Numbered from the stretch's first letter, positions 26,391 through 34,049 are shown. The stretch is 41,703 nt of DNA from Planctomycetia bacterium (GCA_026401075.1 JAPLNQ010000267.1:1-41703), one strand, 5' to 3'. A program made the numbers and translations. Notes: generated by a model not told the origin, from the sequence alone.

Positions 26391-27737
26391 GTGCGGCATG
26401 GACGCCGACATCGCTGGGGTTCTCTGTTCGTCCGGCTCGTAGCAGTGGGCATCCTCTGCGCGGCCGGCCGTGATGTTTCCGCGCAGACACCGGCCGCCAC
26501 AACGTCGGCCACGCAGGGGGTGAATGCCTGGGCCACCGGCGGCGTGTCGGGCACGGCGGCACCTGCAGGCGGCCCGCATCCCTACTGGCAGGCGCCAGCG
26601 CTTCCATCGACTGTGATCCAGGGCGGCGTCATTCCCACCGGCTGGACGCCGCAGGCCGTTCCCTACCAGGGCGTCGGACCGGATGGCCGCCCGCTGACGA
26701 TGTATTACTCGCCCACATACGTCTTCACGTATCAGATCGGGCCCCCTGTGATCGCCGCTGCGGCGGCGCCCGTGCCCAACACGTCGCAGGTGAATCGGCG
26801 TCAGGCGATGCCGATGGGGGCGCAGCCAGCGTCGATGCAGGGCTGGAACTATCAGACGCAGGGCGCGCCGGCGGCGACCTACACGCTGCCGCCGGCCACC
26901 GTGGCCCGCTATCAGCCGGTGCCATACCAATATCCTCCGGGGTCGAAAGCCCTCAGTGGAACGCCGATCGTGCCGCCGCAGGGAACGCTGCCGGCCACGT
27001 CGCTGGCGTCGGCGCCCCCGAGCTTGCAGCCACCACCGAGCCAGTGGGCAGCCTCAACGGAAGCCGCGCCTCCAGGCCTGATGCCGCAGGCGGCGTCGGC
27101 ATCAGCGCCGCAGAATCCCGGCGGCCAGGCGTTTGCCGCCGCGGCGCCGCCGATGGTGGCAGGCTCGGCGGCCGCCATCGCCGCGGCCACACAGCCGTCG
27201 GCCGCTGCCCAAGCACCAGTTGCGGCCCCCGCCTCGTCGTTCCCCACGCCGATCTCGTCATCGTCGACCCCCGCGCAGCCGGTGAGCTCGTCGCCGATGC
27301 AGTCGTCGGCGAACCGCTCCGTTGGTCCGCATCTCTGGCGGGTGGTGGGCGTGCACGACGGCGACACGGTGACATGCCTCGACGAGTCGAACCAGCAGCA
27401 GAAGGTGCGGCTGGCTGAGATCGACGCGCCGGAGATCGGCCAGGACTACGGCAAGGTGTCTCGCGAGGTGCTGGCGGAGATGGTGTTTGGCAAAACGGTT
27501 GAGGTGACGGAAGACGGCAAGGACCGCTACGGCCGCTGGATCGGCCACCTCTCCTCGAACGGCGTCGACGTCAACCGGCAGATGATCGCCACCGGCAACG
27601 CCTGGCACTACGTCGACTATTCCCGCGACACATCGCTCGCGGCGCTGCAATCGCAGGCCCAGTCGCAGCGGCTCGGCCTGTGGGCCCAGCCCAGCCCGGT
27701 CGCGCCCTGGGACTTCCGCAAGAGCGGCCAGCCGTAG
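26391..27737 (+). CDS. Exported protein with a Pro/Ala/Gln-rich region and a C-terminal SNase nuclease domain
   Basis: This 448-aa protein starts at a GTG preceded by AGGAGG at 9 nt and has a signal peptide (RLVAVGILCAAGRDVSA). About 290 residues of low-complexity Pro/Ala/Gln/Ser sequence follow. From about residue 320 there is a staphylococcal-nuclease fold: HLWRVVGVHDGDTVTC, then VRLAEIDAPEIG and DRYGRWIGHL. The Arg and Glu of RLAEIDAPE and the Arg of DRYGR correspond to the catalytic Arg35, Glu43 and Arg87 of the staphylococcal enzyme, so activity is likely. SNases cut DNA or RNA with Ca2+, here presumably in the envelope or outside the cell, for scavenging or defence. The long linker may hold the nuclease away from the cell wall. 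A hydrophobic segment near residues 105-115 is not a clear membrane span. Confidence 0.85.
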   Translation: MRHGRRHRWGSLFVRLVAVGILCAAGRDVSAQTPAATTSATQGVNAWATGGVSGTAAPAGGPHPYWQAPALPSTVIQGGVIPTGWTPQAVPYQGVGPDGRPLTMYYSPTYVFTYQIGPPVIAAAAAPVPNTSQVNRRQAMPMGAQPASMQGWNYQTQGAPAATYTLPPATVARYQPVPYQYPPGSKALSGTPIVPPQGTLPATSLASAPPSLQPPPSQWAASTEAAPPGLMPQAASASAPQNPGGQAFAAAAPPMVAGSAAAIAAATQPSAAAQAPVAAPASSFPTPISSSSTPAQPVSSSPMQSSANRSVGPHLWRVVGVHDGDTVTCLDESNQQQKVRLAEIDAPEIGQDYGKVSREVLAEMVFGKTVEVTEDGKDRYGRWIGHLSSNGVDVNRQMIATGNAWHYVDYSRDTSLAALQSQAQSQRLGLWAQPSPVAPWDFRKSGQP

Positions 27738-27881
27738 GCGACGCGTCGGGGAAACAGCCGTTGGGCCGTTGAGCCAGTTGTGGCTTATGATAGGAGGGCA
27801 TCGCGTTGAGCGAAATGCTGCCGGCCGATGCTGAATTCATTACCGAGAGGCGCAGGAATCTGTCCTGCGGAGGTTCATCAC

Positions 27882-28124
27882 ATGACCCGAATCACGCTCG
27901 ACGCCGCCGTCTGCCAGCGGCTGGATGAGATCGTCGATCACACGGCCGAGATCTGTGACTCAGAGGGACGGGTCATCGGCTATTTCGTACCCGATGGCCG
28001 GCGGCCAGGGCAGCCTCCCAAGGGGCTGGAGATTCCGCTCTCGACGGAAATGACGGAGCAGCGCCGCGGCAAGCGGACAGGCCGCACGCTCGATGAAATC
28101 CTCCAGGATGTCGACGTCCGATGA
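27882..28124 (+). CDS. Antitoxin-like small protein
   Basis: This 80-aa protein (MTRITLDAAVCQRLDEIVDH...) is encoded directly before a RelE/ParE-like toxin gene, and the two overlap by 4 nt (ATGA). The N-terminal half has the small beta-strand pattern VIGYFVP found in planctomycete proteins paired with toxins; the C-terminal half is charged and probably wraps the toxin (TEMTEQRRGKRTGRTLDEILQDV). The ATG at 27882 is preceded by GGAGG at 8 nt, so the 18 upstream residues in the ORF track are rejected. The role as antitoxin rests on length, order and overlap, not on a recognised family. Confidence 0.65.
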   Translation: MTRITLDAAVCQRLDEIVDHTAEICDSEGRVIGYFVPDGRRPGQPPKGLEIPLSTEMTEQRRGKRTGRTLDEILQDVDVR

Positions 28125-28381
28125 AGCATTTCGTCTTCTGGGCGCCAGAGGCGGACGAGAGGCTGCGGTCGTTGGTTCGTGGCGATGACTCGGACGGCCG
28201 CGTCGTGCGGGCGGTACGGGAGATCGATTTCTGGCTCGCGCGGGGGCCTCTCGACTTTGGCGAGTCCCGGTACGACACGGTGCGAGCGGGATTCGTGGCG
28301 CCGATCGCCGTACAGTTTGACGTGCTCGCCGACCCGCCGACGGTGATCGTGCTCGACATCTGGCGGATCGGAAGGGACTGA
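28121..28381 (+). CDS. RelE/ParE-superfamily toxin-like protein
   Basis: This 86-aa protein fits the RelE/ParE toxin fold in length and pattern: an N-terminal strand (KHFVFWAPEADERL), a helical region, then the strands ESRYDTVRAGFVAPIAVQFDVLADPPTVIVLDIWRIGRD. Superfamily toxins cut mRNA at the ribosome or poison gyrase; the subtype cannot be assigned. Its start overlaps the upstream antitoxin-like gene by ATGA, which ensures coupled translation. No frame damage is seen. Confidence 0.7.
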   Translation: MKHFVFWAPEADERLRSLVRGDDSDGRVVRAVREIDFWLARGPLDFGESRYDTVRAGFVAPIAVQFDVLADPPTVIVLDIWRIGRD

Positions 28382-28425
28382 GGCCCGAGGCGTTAAACCC
28401 GATCCGGTTGAAGGAATAATGCGCA

Positions 28426-29718
28426 ATGCAGGACGCGATGGACGCTGATCTGAAGCACGTCATCCTCTGCGCGATCGGCAGCTCGGGAGACGTGCATCCG
28501 TTCGTCGGACTGGGGCGGGCGTTGCGGCGGCGCGGCTACCGAGTGACTGTCATCACCGCCGGATACTTTCGTAGCCTCGTCGAACAGGCGGGCCTCGAGT
28601 TCGGCGATCCGCTGCCAGAGAGCGACTTCCGGGAGATGATCCGCAACCCACGGATCTGGCATCCGCTGCAAGGCACGCGGACGATCATCGATCTGGCGAT
28701 CCGGCCGCTGCTCGAGCCTGTGTATCGCAGCATCCTCGACCACCAGACACCCGGACAGACGCTCATCTGCGGGTCGAGCCTCGCCTTTGGGGCCCGCGTT
28801 GCCCAGGAAGCGCAGGGCATCCCGCTTGTGAGCGTCCACCTCTCGCCGATGCTCTTTCGCAGCGACTTCGAGGGGCCAAGGCTGCCGGTGCTGCAGGTGC
28901 ACCGCGGGCCGGCCTGGTTTCGCCGACTGCAGTGGCGGCTCATCGATAGTGTCTCCGATCGCGCGATCTGCCCGTGGCTCAATGAGTTTCGAGGCCGCCT
29001 TGGTCTGCCGCCGGTCCGCGGTGTGTTTCGCGATTGGATGCATTCGCCGCTGGGGCTGGTCGCCATGTTTCCCGAGTGGTTCGCGCCGCAGCAGCGAGAC
29101 TGGCCTCCTCAGACGCGGCTCGCCGGCTTTCCGCTCTACAGCGAGGAGGGGGTGGTCGAGCCTGCACGTGATGTCGAGCAATTCATCGACGCAGGCCCGC
29201 CGCCGCTGGTGTTCACGCCCGGCTCGGCGAATGTGTTTGGTCGCGACTTCTTCGTGGCCGCCGCCGAGGCCTGCCAGCGGCTCAGGCACCGAGGCCTCTT
29301 GCTCACGCGGTTTCCCGAACAGGTGCCGACGGCGCTGCCCGACGGCGTGCGGCATGTCGACTTCGTGCCGTTCCGTTGGCTGCTCACGCGATCGGCCCTG
29401 CTCGTGCACCACGGCGGCATCGGCTCCATGTCGCAGGCGCTCGCGGCGGGCGTGCCGCAGGTGATCATGCCGATGGGCTTCGATCAGTGCGACAACGCAG
29501 CCCGCGTCGAACGGCTCGGCGTGGGAAAGAGCCTGCCGCCCAAACGCTTTCGCGGACCGGCCCTCGCCGAGATGATTCGCGGGCTGCTCGACGATTCGGC
29601 CGTGACGACCCGCTGCCGCGATGTCGCCGCCCGACTCGCGGACGCCGATGGCCTCGAACTCGCCTGCGATGAGGTCGAGGCCGCGTGGACTGCGCAGCGG
29701 AGGGCCAGCCACCCGTGA
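28426..29718 (+). CDS. GT1/MGT-family glycosyltransferase
   Basis: This 430-aa enzyme has the two-domain GT-B layout of UDP-glucosyl/glucuronosyltransferase-like enzymes. The N-terminal acceptor domain starts KHVILCAIGSSGDVHPFVGLGRALRRRGYRVTVIT. The C-terminal donor-binding signature LVHHGGIGSMSQALAAGVPQVIMPMGFDQCDNAARVERLG contains the usual HHGG and D/Q pair for nucleotide-sugar binding. Relatives glycosylate sterols, lipids, carotenoids or secondary metabolites. The stop overlaps the next glycosyltransferase-like gene by GTGA, so the two enzymes probably act in one pathway. The carotenoid genes are about 8 kb downstream in another transcription unit, so a link to carotenoid glycosylation is speculative. 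Confidence 0.85.
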   Translation: MQDAMDADLKHVILCAIGSSGDVHPFVGLGRALRRRGYRVTVITAGYFRSLVEQAGLEFGDPLPESDFREMIRNPRIWHPLQGTRTIIDLAIRPLLEPVYRSILDHQTPGQTLICGSSLAFGARVAQEAQGIPLVSVHLSPMLFRSDFEGPRLPVLQVHRGPAWFRRLQWRLIDSVSDRAICPWLNEFRGRLGLPPVRGVFRDWMHSPLGLVAMFPEWFAPQQRDWPPQTRLAGFPLYSEEGVVEPARDVEQFIDAGPPPLVFTPGSANVFGRDFFVAAAEACQRLRHRGLLLTRFPEQVPTALPDGVRHVDFVPFRWLLTRSALLVHHGGIGSMSQALAAGVPQVIMPMGFDQCDNAARVERLGVGKSLPPKRFRGPALAEMIRGLLDDSAVTTRCRDVAARLADADGLELACDEVEAAWTAQRRASHP

Positions 29719-30482
29719 CCAACGCTCATCTGTTGTCGTTTGCTAACCGCCGCTACCGCGGGTCGCTGTCGCGGATCCGCCGCGAGGCGAAGGTGATGAA
29801 TCGATTCGCGTCGATTCACACTGTCGACGAGCGATGGCTTGGGACCGATTACTGGCAGCAGCATGCCGACACCGTGCGGCGGCACCGCCGTGGCTATGGC
29901 CTGTGGACATGGAAGCCACACGCCATCCGCCGCCACCTCGAGCAACTGCCCGCCGGCGACATGCTCGTCTATTGCGATGCCGGTTGCTCGCTCAACGCCG
30001 AGGGACGATCGCGACTGGAGGAGTATGTCGCGCTGGCCGCCGGCCATCCGACGGGCGTGCTCGCCTTCAAGCTTGACGGCCTCGTGGGGCAGTGGACGAA
30101 GCGGGCCACACTCGCCGCTTTCCATGCCGACGATCCTGCGATGCGTGCGCGGGAGATGGTGGCGGCCACGGCACTCGTGTTGCGGGCCGGGCCCGAGACA
30201 TTCGACCTCGTCCGGGAGTGGGAGTCGCGGATGCGGAATGTCTCGCTCATCGACGACTCACCTTCGCCGCAGGGGGAGCACCCGGAGTTTCGCAACCACC
30301 GCCACGACCAAAGCATCTTCACGCTCCTGGCTCACGAGCGGGCGTTACAGCGGATCCCCGATGAAACCTGGTTTGGTGGCGAGTGGGATGGCTTCCGCCA
30401 GTTTCCGATCCACGCCCGCCGCTGGCGTCACTCGCTGCCCTGGAGCCAGGGCTGGATGCGGCGCGGGCTGTGGCGCGTGTAA
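29715..30482 (+). CDS. Glycosyltransferase-like protein
   Basis: This 255-aa protein starts at a GTG that overlaps the stop of the preceding glycosyltransferase gene by 4 nt. The motifs RRHRRGYGLWTWKPHAIRRHLEQLPAGDMLVYCDAGCSLN and RNHRHDQSIFTLLAHE are typical of an uncharacterised GT-A-like family found in polysaccharide and LPS clusters, where the DAG core would be the metal-binding DxD equivalent. No signal peptide or membrane span is seen, so it probably works in the cytoplasm with the GT1 partner. The substrate is unknown. The ten codons before the GTG in the ORF track lie inside the upstream gene. Confidence 0.65.
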   Translation: MTNAHLLSFANRRYRGSLSRIRREAKVMNRFASIHTVDERWLGTDYWQQHADTVRRHRRGYGLWTWKPHAIRRHLEQLPAGDMLVYCDAGCSLNAEGRSRLEEYVALAAGHPTGVLAFKLDGLVGQWTKRATLAAFHADDPAMRAREMVAATALVLRAGPETFDLVREWESRMRNVSLIDDSPSPQGEHPEFRNHRHDQSIFTLLAHERALQRIPDETWFGGEWDGFRQFPIHARRWRHSLPWSQGWMRRGLWRV

Positions 30483-30594
30483 GCAAAAAGCAAAAAGGTG
30501 CCTCTGCCCCGGGTGTCTTCAAGCAGGCAGATGCTTCCCGGCTTGAGATTGCATAGGCTGCCGTCGCTTGCGCGAACAGTGGCTTGTCCGGCGC

Positions 30595-30610
30595 TCCCGT
30601 CCCCGATTTC
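30595..30610. repeat. 16-bp direct repeat, copy 1, flanking a toxin-antitoxin pair
   Basis: tcccgtccccgatttc occurs here, 2 nt before the end of the toxin gene, and again exactly at 31336-31351 beyond the antitoxin. The cccgtccccgattt core resembles REP-type elements common in bacteria. Confidence 0.6.
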
Positions 30611-30611
30611 T

Positions 30612-30881
30612 CTATCGCAGCGACTTCACGAGCGTGTCGTAGTCGGCGTGCGATCCGATCCAAAACCACGTGATCGTGTCATCGTCGACTAAACCGAGAG
30701 CCCTCCAGCCGATCCCGACGCGGACTGACCACACGCCGGTCGAACCTATCTGTTTGAATGCGAGGCTCGGATGCCGGGGATCATCGAGCCAGAGTCGATA
30801 ATTCTTGCGAGCGGTTTGCCTGACGGCATCGGGGAGTCGTTTCAGGCAGGCAAGAAATTCATCTTCCAGCTTCGATTTCAC
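30612..30881 (-). CDS. RelE/ParE-superfamily toxin
   Basis: This 89-aa protein matches the plasmid-maintenance/RelE-like toxin pattern: KSKLEDEFLACLKRLPDAVRQTARKNYRLW, then SLAFKQIGSTGVWSVRVGIGWRALGLVDDDTITWFWIGSHADYDTLV. The conserved WSVRVG strand and terminal WIGSHADYD are typical of a family that usually follows a small antitoxin gene. The start is a GTG at 30881 that overlaps the antitoxin stop by GTGA; the much longer ORF upstream in the track is a shadow of the antitoxin. It probably acts as an mRNA endonuclease, by family analogy only. Confidence 0.75.
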   Translation of the reverse strand: MKSKLEDEFLACLKRLPDAVRQTARKNYRLWLDDPRHPSLAFKQIGSTGVWSVRVGIGWRALGLVDDDTITWFWIGSHADYDTLVKSLR

Positions 30882-31096
30882 AGGTCTTCGATCCGCATGT
30901 CGCGGGTTTGGCCAGAGCGAGTCTTGGCCCGAACCTTTTCGGCGAGCTGCTCGATCTCGGGCTGCGAGGCAGCGAACGCCTCGTCCCAGCGGGTTTCGTC
31001 CGCGAGTTCCTCGAGAATCAAGGCTGCGATGGTGTCCTGCTCGGCGGGACTGCACTTCCGCAGCTGGTCGATCGCTTGTTCAAGAAGCGTTGTCAT
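30878..31096 (-). CDS. Antitoxin of a RelE/ParE-type module
   Basis: This 72-aa protein (MTTLLEQAIDQLRKCSPAEQ...) is a helical, acidic antitoxin of the type that carries the motif AEQDTIAALILEELADETRWDEAFAASQPEIEQLAEKV, widespread in cyanobacteria and planctomycetes next to RelE-like toxins. The ATG at 31096 is the sensible start; the longer ORF in the track enters a REP-like intergenic region. Its stop overlaps the toxin start by 4 nt. Such antitoxins bind and silence the toxin and may repress the operon, although no DNA-binding fold is evident here. Confidence 0.75.
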   Translation of the reverse strand: MTTLLEQAIDQLRKCSPAEQDTIAALILEELADETRWDEAFAASQPEIEQLAEKVRAKTRSGQTRDMRIEDL

Positions 31097-31234
31097 CGGT
31101 CGCGTCTTCGCCGGGGTTCGCATGGGTGAGATCACGCTCACTGATTTTAGCAGCAGGAGAAAAAGGACGGCAGCCATTGTCCCGTCTGTTTCGCAAAAGT
31201 CGTGCCTGTCCGCGGTTTTTCGCGGATTCCTCTC

Positions 31235-31289
31235 GCTTGCGCTTCGGGCTTGCATGAAATCCCTGCTCATCCAAGCCCGCAGCGCAAGC
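31235..31289. repeat. REP-like inverted repeat
   Basis: The 18-bp arms (gcttgcgcttcgggcttg and its complement at 31272-31289) differ at one position and enclose a 19-nt loop. No T-tract follows, so it does not look like a terminator. It resembles dispersed planctomycete intergenic palindromes. Confidence 0.7.
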
Positions 31290-31335
31290 ACGGGAATGCG
31301 GGCCGCCTACGAAACCCGTACCAAACACGTGCCGA

Positions 31336-31351
31336 TCCCGTCCCCGATTTC
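31336..31351. repeat. 16-bp direct repeat, copy 2
   Basis: tcccgtccccgatttc is an exact copy of 30595-30610; the pair brackets the toxin-antitoxin genes and part of the adjoining repeat region. Confidence 0.6.
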
Positions 31352-31356
31352 CCCCC

Positions 31357-31397
31357 AAAATGACGCCGGGCTGGGCATCTTGCGATGCCCAGCCCGG
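31357..31397 (-). terminator. Rho-independent terminator of the PEP-CTERM gene
   Basis: A perfect 14-bp stem (ccgggctgggcatc / gatgcccagcccgg) with a 4-nt loop is followed on the minus strand by gtcatttt. It lies 31 nt beyond the stop of the minus-strand PEP-CTERM gene and is the strongest hairpin in the window. Confidence 0.85.
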
Positions 31398-31428
31398 TTG
31401 TGGATCGTCATTCGACCGACGTGCTCGT

Positions 31429-32073
31429 TCAGGCAGTCAGAGCGGTGGCCTTGCCGCGACGGCGACGCCGCTGCTCGATCATCGCGATCGCACCGCCGAC
31501 GAGCGAGAGGGCGCTGCCACCCGTGGCGGGGTCGATCTCGGGGACACTTGAGGGTGCGGGAGGAGCAGCGTTGGTGCCGATCGTCCACGCCGAGCCTTCC
31601 GTTGGGGAATACGTCGATGAACGAAATTGCGGTCCTCCGCCAGAGGTTGCGGCGAGGTATTCCGAGGCGCCGTAGAGATTGTTTCTCCAGTTGAGCGATC
31701 CCACGTAGGGGCTGGAATACAGTGAAAAAGAGTTTTGATCTGGCAGATTGAGACTCGTCAGGGTCGCGTCCAAATGGGCGGTCCCGATGCCGGAGTTCAG
31801 GCTTGCCAACGACCCATTTCCCGAGCCGCCGAAACTCGTCGTGCCACTCGTTGCGGTCCAAGAGAAGGAAAGAATCTTGTCCTGTGTGATCGTGCCGAGT
31901 TGCGAAACAGTCATCGACCCACTGATGATCCAGCCGCTTTGGCCAGCCGTATAGTTGTTCCAATTGTAGGTGACTGCCTCTGCGAGAACGGCGTGGGCCG
32001 AACCCAACGTGACCGCTATCGCCAACGCAGAAAATTGGGCCGCCGATGCCCACGATCGTCGCACTGCATTCAT
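31429..32073 (-). CDS. PEP-CTERM sorting-domain exported protein
   Basis: This 214-aa protein has a signal peptide (SALAIAVTLGSAHAVLA) and a Ser/Thr/Gly-rich central part with no recognised enzyme motif. The C-terminus is SVPEIDPATGGSALSLVGGAIAMIEQRRRRRG: the VPEIDPA motif, a hydrophobic stretch and an Arg cluster, the planctomycete form of the PEP-CTERM sorting tail. Such proteins are exported and handled by an exosortase, often ending on the surface or in extracellular polymer. The gene is divergent from the LytS-type kinase gene with a 277-nt intergenic region that carries tandem repeats, and it ends in a strong terminator, so it is probably transcribed alone. Confidence 0.88.
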   Translation of the reverse strand: MNAVRRSWASAAQFSALAIAVTLGSAHAVLAEAVTYNWNNYTAGQSGWIISGSMTVSQLGTITQDKILSFSWTATSGTTSFGGSGNGSLASLNSGIGTAHLDATLTSLNLPDQNSFSLYSSPYVGSLNWRNNLYGASEYLAATSGGGPQFRSSTYSPTEGSAWTIGTNAAPPAPSSVPEIDPATGGSALSLVGGAIAMIEQRRRRRGKATALTA

Positions 32074-32250
32074 TGGATTGTCCGTTGTGAAGGATTTAGT
32101 GATTGGGACTGCAAAAGACTATGCGGCACGTTGCGTTTCGCGACGTTCGTGCCACACCGAACCGAGAGGCGCGGGCGTCAAGTGCACGTGAAAGTAGTCC
32201 TTCTCGCCCTCTTCACAAGCGGTCGAAGACCACAAAAGGACGAAACGGGA

Positions 32251-32308
32251 AAAACGCGCACTAATCAACACCGGCGCGCACGAATCAGCACGCCGGCGCG
32301 CACGAATC
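32251..32308. repeat. Tandem direct repeats upstream of the LytS kinase and PEP-CTERM genes
   Basis: Two exact 16-bp copies of ccggcgcgcacgaatc (32271 and 32293) are spaced 22 bp apart, and a weaker copy (aaaacgcgcactaatc, 32251) lies 20 bp before the first. Direct repeats with a spacing of about two helical turns are the usual arrangement for LytTR-type DNA-binding domains, and a LytTR gene lies just downstream. A near-identical site is upstream of the DUF1559 gene (15031). Binding is inferred. Confidence 0.6.
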
Positions 32309-32350
32309 GACACGGGACGATAGTGCGGCTCGCGCTTTGCGGTCATACTG

Positions 32351-33616
32351 ATGGTGCGGACTCGGGTGATCCCCACCCCACGCTCAACAGTGATCACCCC
32401 TCGGCGGCAGGTTCCATGGATTCGACTTCAAACGACCGCGTGCAGGCTGCGAACGTGCCGAGGATCGCGGCGCTTCCTTCGGCGGTCGCTGCCGAGGTGG
32501 CGGAGGCGGATCTTCTGGGCATTCCAGGCCGTGTTCTGGCTGGCAATCGGCGCGGCCGTGCTGGGGATGAGCATGGCTTTAAAGCCTAATGAGCCGATGC
32601 CGTGGCTACCGGTCATGCTGCGGGTGGTCACCGGCTTCGTGGTGTCGAGCCTTGTCTATCAGCTGTTCGAGATGCCACGGCTCAGCGAACTACCGCGGCA
32701 GGTGCGGTGGCCGCTGATGGTGGGCGTGGCGGCGGCAGCGCTCGCAGCATCGATTCTGCTGCTCATCGGCGGCGGCGTGGGCGGGCCCACCAACTGGACC
32801 CGTGAGACGACGCTCGGGCTGCTCGTGCCGCGGCTGATCGCGGCGGGCCTCTGGTGCTTGATCGTCTTCGGGCTGGAGCTGATCGAGGATCTCTACCGGG
32901 CAAAGATTCTGCTCGCGGAGAACGAGGCGACAGCGATGGATCTGGAACTCCGGATGCTCAAGGCGGAGGCGGCAGCCCGAACGTTCGAACTGCGGCAGCT
33001 GCAGGCGCAGATGAATCCCCACTTCCTCTTCAACGCGCTCAACGCCGTGGCGGCCAGCAAGAATGATCCTGAGGCCGTCGAGAGCGTCACCCGCGACCTC
33101 GCCGACTACCTGCGGTTCACGCTCGGAGAGGCCCGCACGTTTGAGCCGCTGTCGCGGGAACTTCAGGCGCTGGAGAAATACCTCGCCGTCCAACAGGCCC
33201 GGTTCGGCGATAACCTCGTCTGCCGTTTCTCCTGCGACAGGGCGGCCCATGCCGTGATCGTGCCGCCGATGCTGATTCAGCCGATCCTCGAAAACGCATT
33301 GCACTATGGTGCCCAGACGAGCAGCATGCCGCTGCGGGTGAGCGTGACGGCCAAGGTGGCCGATGGCTGGCTCGAGGTGGTGGTCGCCAACACCGGCCGA
33401 TGGGTGCCGCCAGACAAGACGCGTTCGCCCTCCACGGGCATTCGTACGCTTCGCAAGCGGCTGGCCCTGCTGGTCGACGAAGCGGCGACCGTCGACACGC
33501 TGATCGACCCGGATCTCGACGGCGGCTGGGTGCGGGTCGTCATCCGGATGCCCGCGACGCTCACCCAGCCCGCGCCGGCCGCCCACGAACCGACCCCAGC
33601 TGCGGAGCTCGTCTGA
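32351..33616 (+). CDS. LytS/YehU-type sensor histidine kinase
   Basis: This 421-aa membrane kinase has about four hydrophobic spans between residues 55 and 180 (FWAFQAVFWLAIGAAVLGMSM, PVMLRVVTGFVVSSLVYQLF, WPLMVGVAAAALAASILLLIGG, LVPRLIAAGLWCLIVFGLEL). A short coiled segment follows, then the His_kinase domain: QAQMNPHFLFNALNAVAASK with the phosphoacceptor His, and the ATP-binding region PMLIQPILENALHYGAQ and TGIRTLRKRLALL. It should phosphorylate the response regulator encoded 1 nt after its stop. The N-terminal 55 residues are Arg-rich and poorly biased; a second frame starting at 32416 looks more gene-like there, so the true N-terminus or a sequencing frameshift is uncertain. No extracellular sensor domain is evident. 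Confidence 0.85.
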   Translation: MVRTRVIPTPRSTVITPRRQVPWIRLQTTACRLRTCRGSRRFLRRSLPRWRRRIFWAFQAVFWLAIGAAVLGMSMALKPNEPMPWLPVMLRVVTGFVVSSLVYQLFEMPRLSELPRQVRWPLMVGVAAAALAASILLLIGGGVGGPTNWTRETTLGLLVPRLIAAGLWCLIVFGLELIEDLYRAKILLAENEATAMDLELRMLKAEAAARTFELRQLQAQMNPHFLFNALNAVAASKNDPEAVESVTRDLADYLRFTLGEARTFEPLSRELQALEKYLAVQQARFGDNLVCRFSCDRAAHAVIVPPMLIQPILENALHYGAQTSSMPLRVSVTAKVADGWLEVVVANTGRWVPPDKTRSPSTGIRTLRKRLALLVDEAATVDTLIDPDLDGGWVRVVIRMPATLTQPAPAAHEPTPAAELV

Positions 33617-33617
33617 C

Positions 33618-34049
33618 ATGCCTTCACCCTCATCAGCCGGCACTCCCCCGGACAGCACGACGATCACGGCCCTGCTCGTGGATGACGAACCTCGTGCCAA
33701 TGAGCGGATGCAGCAACTGCTCGCCGCCCATCCGGAGATCGTCGTCTCCGGCATCGCCGGGAACATCGCTGAGGCCCGGGCCTTTCTCGAAACGCATTCG
33801 CCGGATGTTCTGTTTCTCGACGTGGAAATGCCCGGGGGCAGCGGTCTCGGCCTGCTCAACGACGTGCCCGCCAGCACGCAGGTGGTGTTTGTCACGGCCC
33901 GCGAGAAGTATGCGGTCGAGGCGTTCGCCGTTGCGGCCCTCGACTATCTCGTGAAGCCGGTCGACCCCGAGAGGCTCGCCGACACGGTCGCCCGCATTCA
34001 TCAAAAGCAGACTGCCAGTACGGGGGCCCAGTCGACGGGGGATCGATAG
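33618..34049 (+). CDS. Response regulator receiver domain, ended by an in-frame TAG
   Basis: This 143-aa product is a complete CheY-like receiver: the acidic pocket LLVDDEP, the phosphoacceptor Asp in VLFLDVEMPGGSG, the Thr of VVFVTAREKYAVEAF and the Lys of LDYLVKPVD are all present. It follows the kinase gene by 1 nt, so it is the cognate partner. LytTR response regulators normally continue through a linker into the DNA-binding domain. Here a TAG codon at 34047-34049 ends translation in the linker, but the same frame stays open beyond it (PGTDDLDADEASAV) and runs straight into a LytTR domain. It is either one gene with a nonsense mutation or two separately translated parts. Confidence 0.85.
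   Translation: MPSPSSAGTPPDSTTITALLVDDEPRANERMQQLLAAHPEIVVSGIAGNIAEARAFLETHSPDVLFLDVEMPGGSGLGLLNDVPASTQVVFVTAREKYAVEAFAVAALDYLVKPVDPERLADTVARIHQKQTASTGAQSTGDR

Larger units (their letters stand above)
31097..31428. other. Gene-free intergenic region with repeat elements
   Basis: This 332-nt interval holds no credible gene. It contains an imperfect 18-bp REP-like inverted repeat (31235-31289), the second copy of a 16-bp direct repeat (31336-31351) and a strong hairpin terminator for the minus-strand PEP-CTERM gene (31357-31397). Small ORFs across it are products of the palindromes. Confidence 0.7.

Noticed and set aside
26137-26607. 157-codon N-terminal extension of the HExxH protein ORF
   Set aside because: The extension lacks coding character and overlaps the start of the SNase gene on the other strand; a clean signal peptide begins at 26136.
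31735-32589. A 284-aa plus-strand ORF across the PEP-CTERM gene and the kinase start
   Set aside because: Most of it is antisense to the PEP-CTERM gene and has no family character; only its last part, from 32416, raises a question, which is noted under findings.
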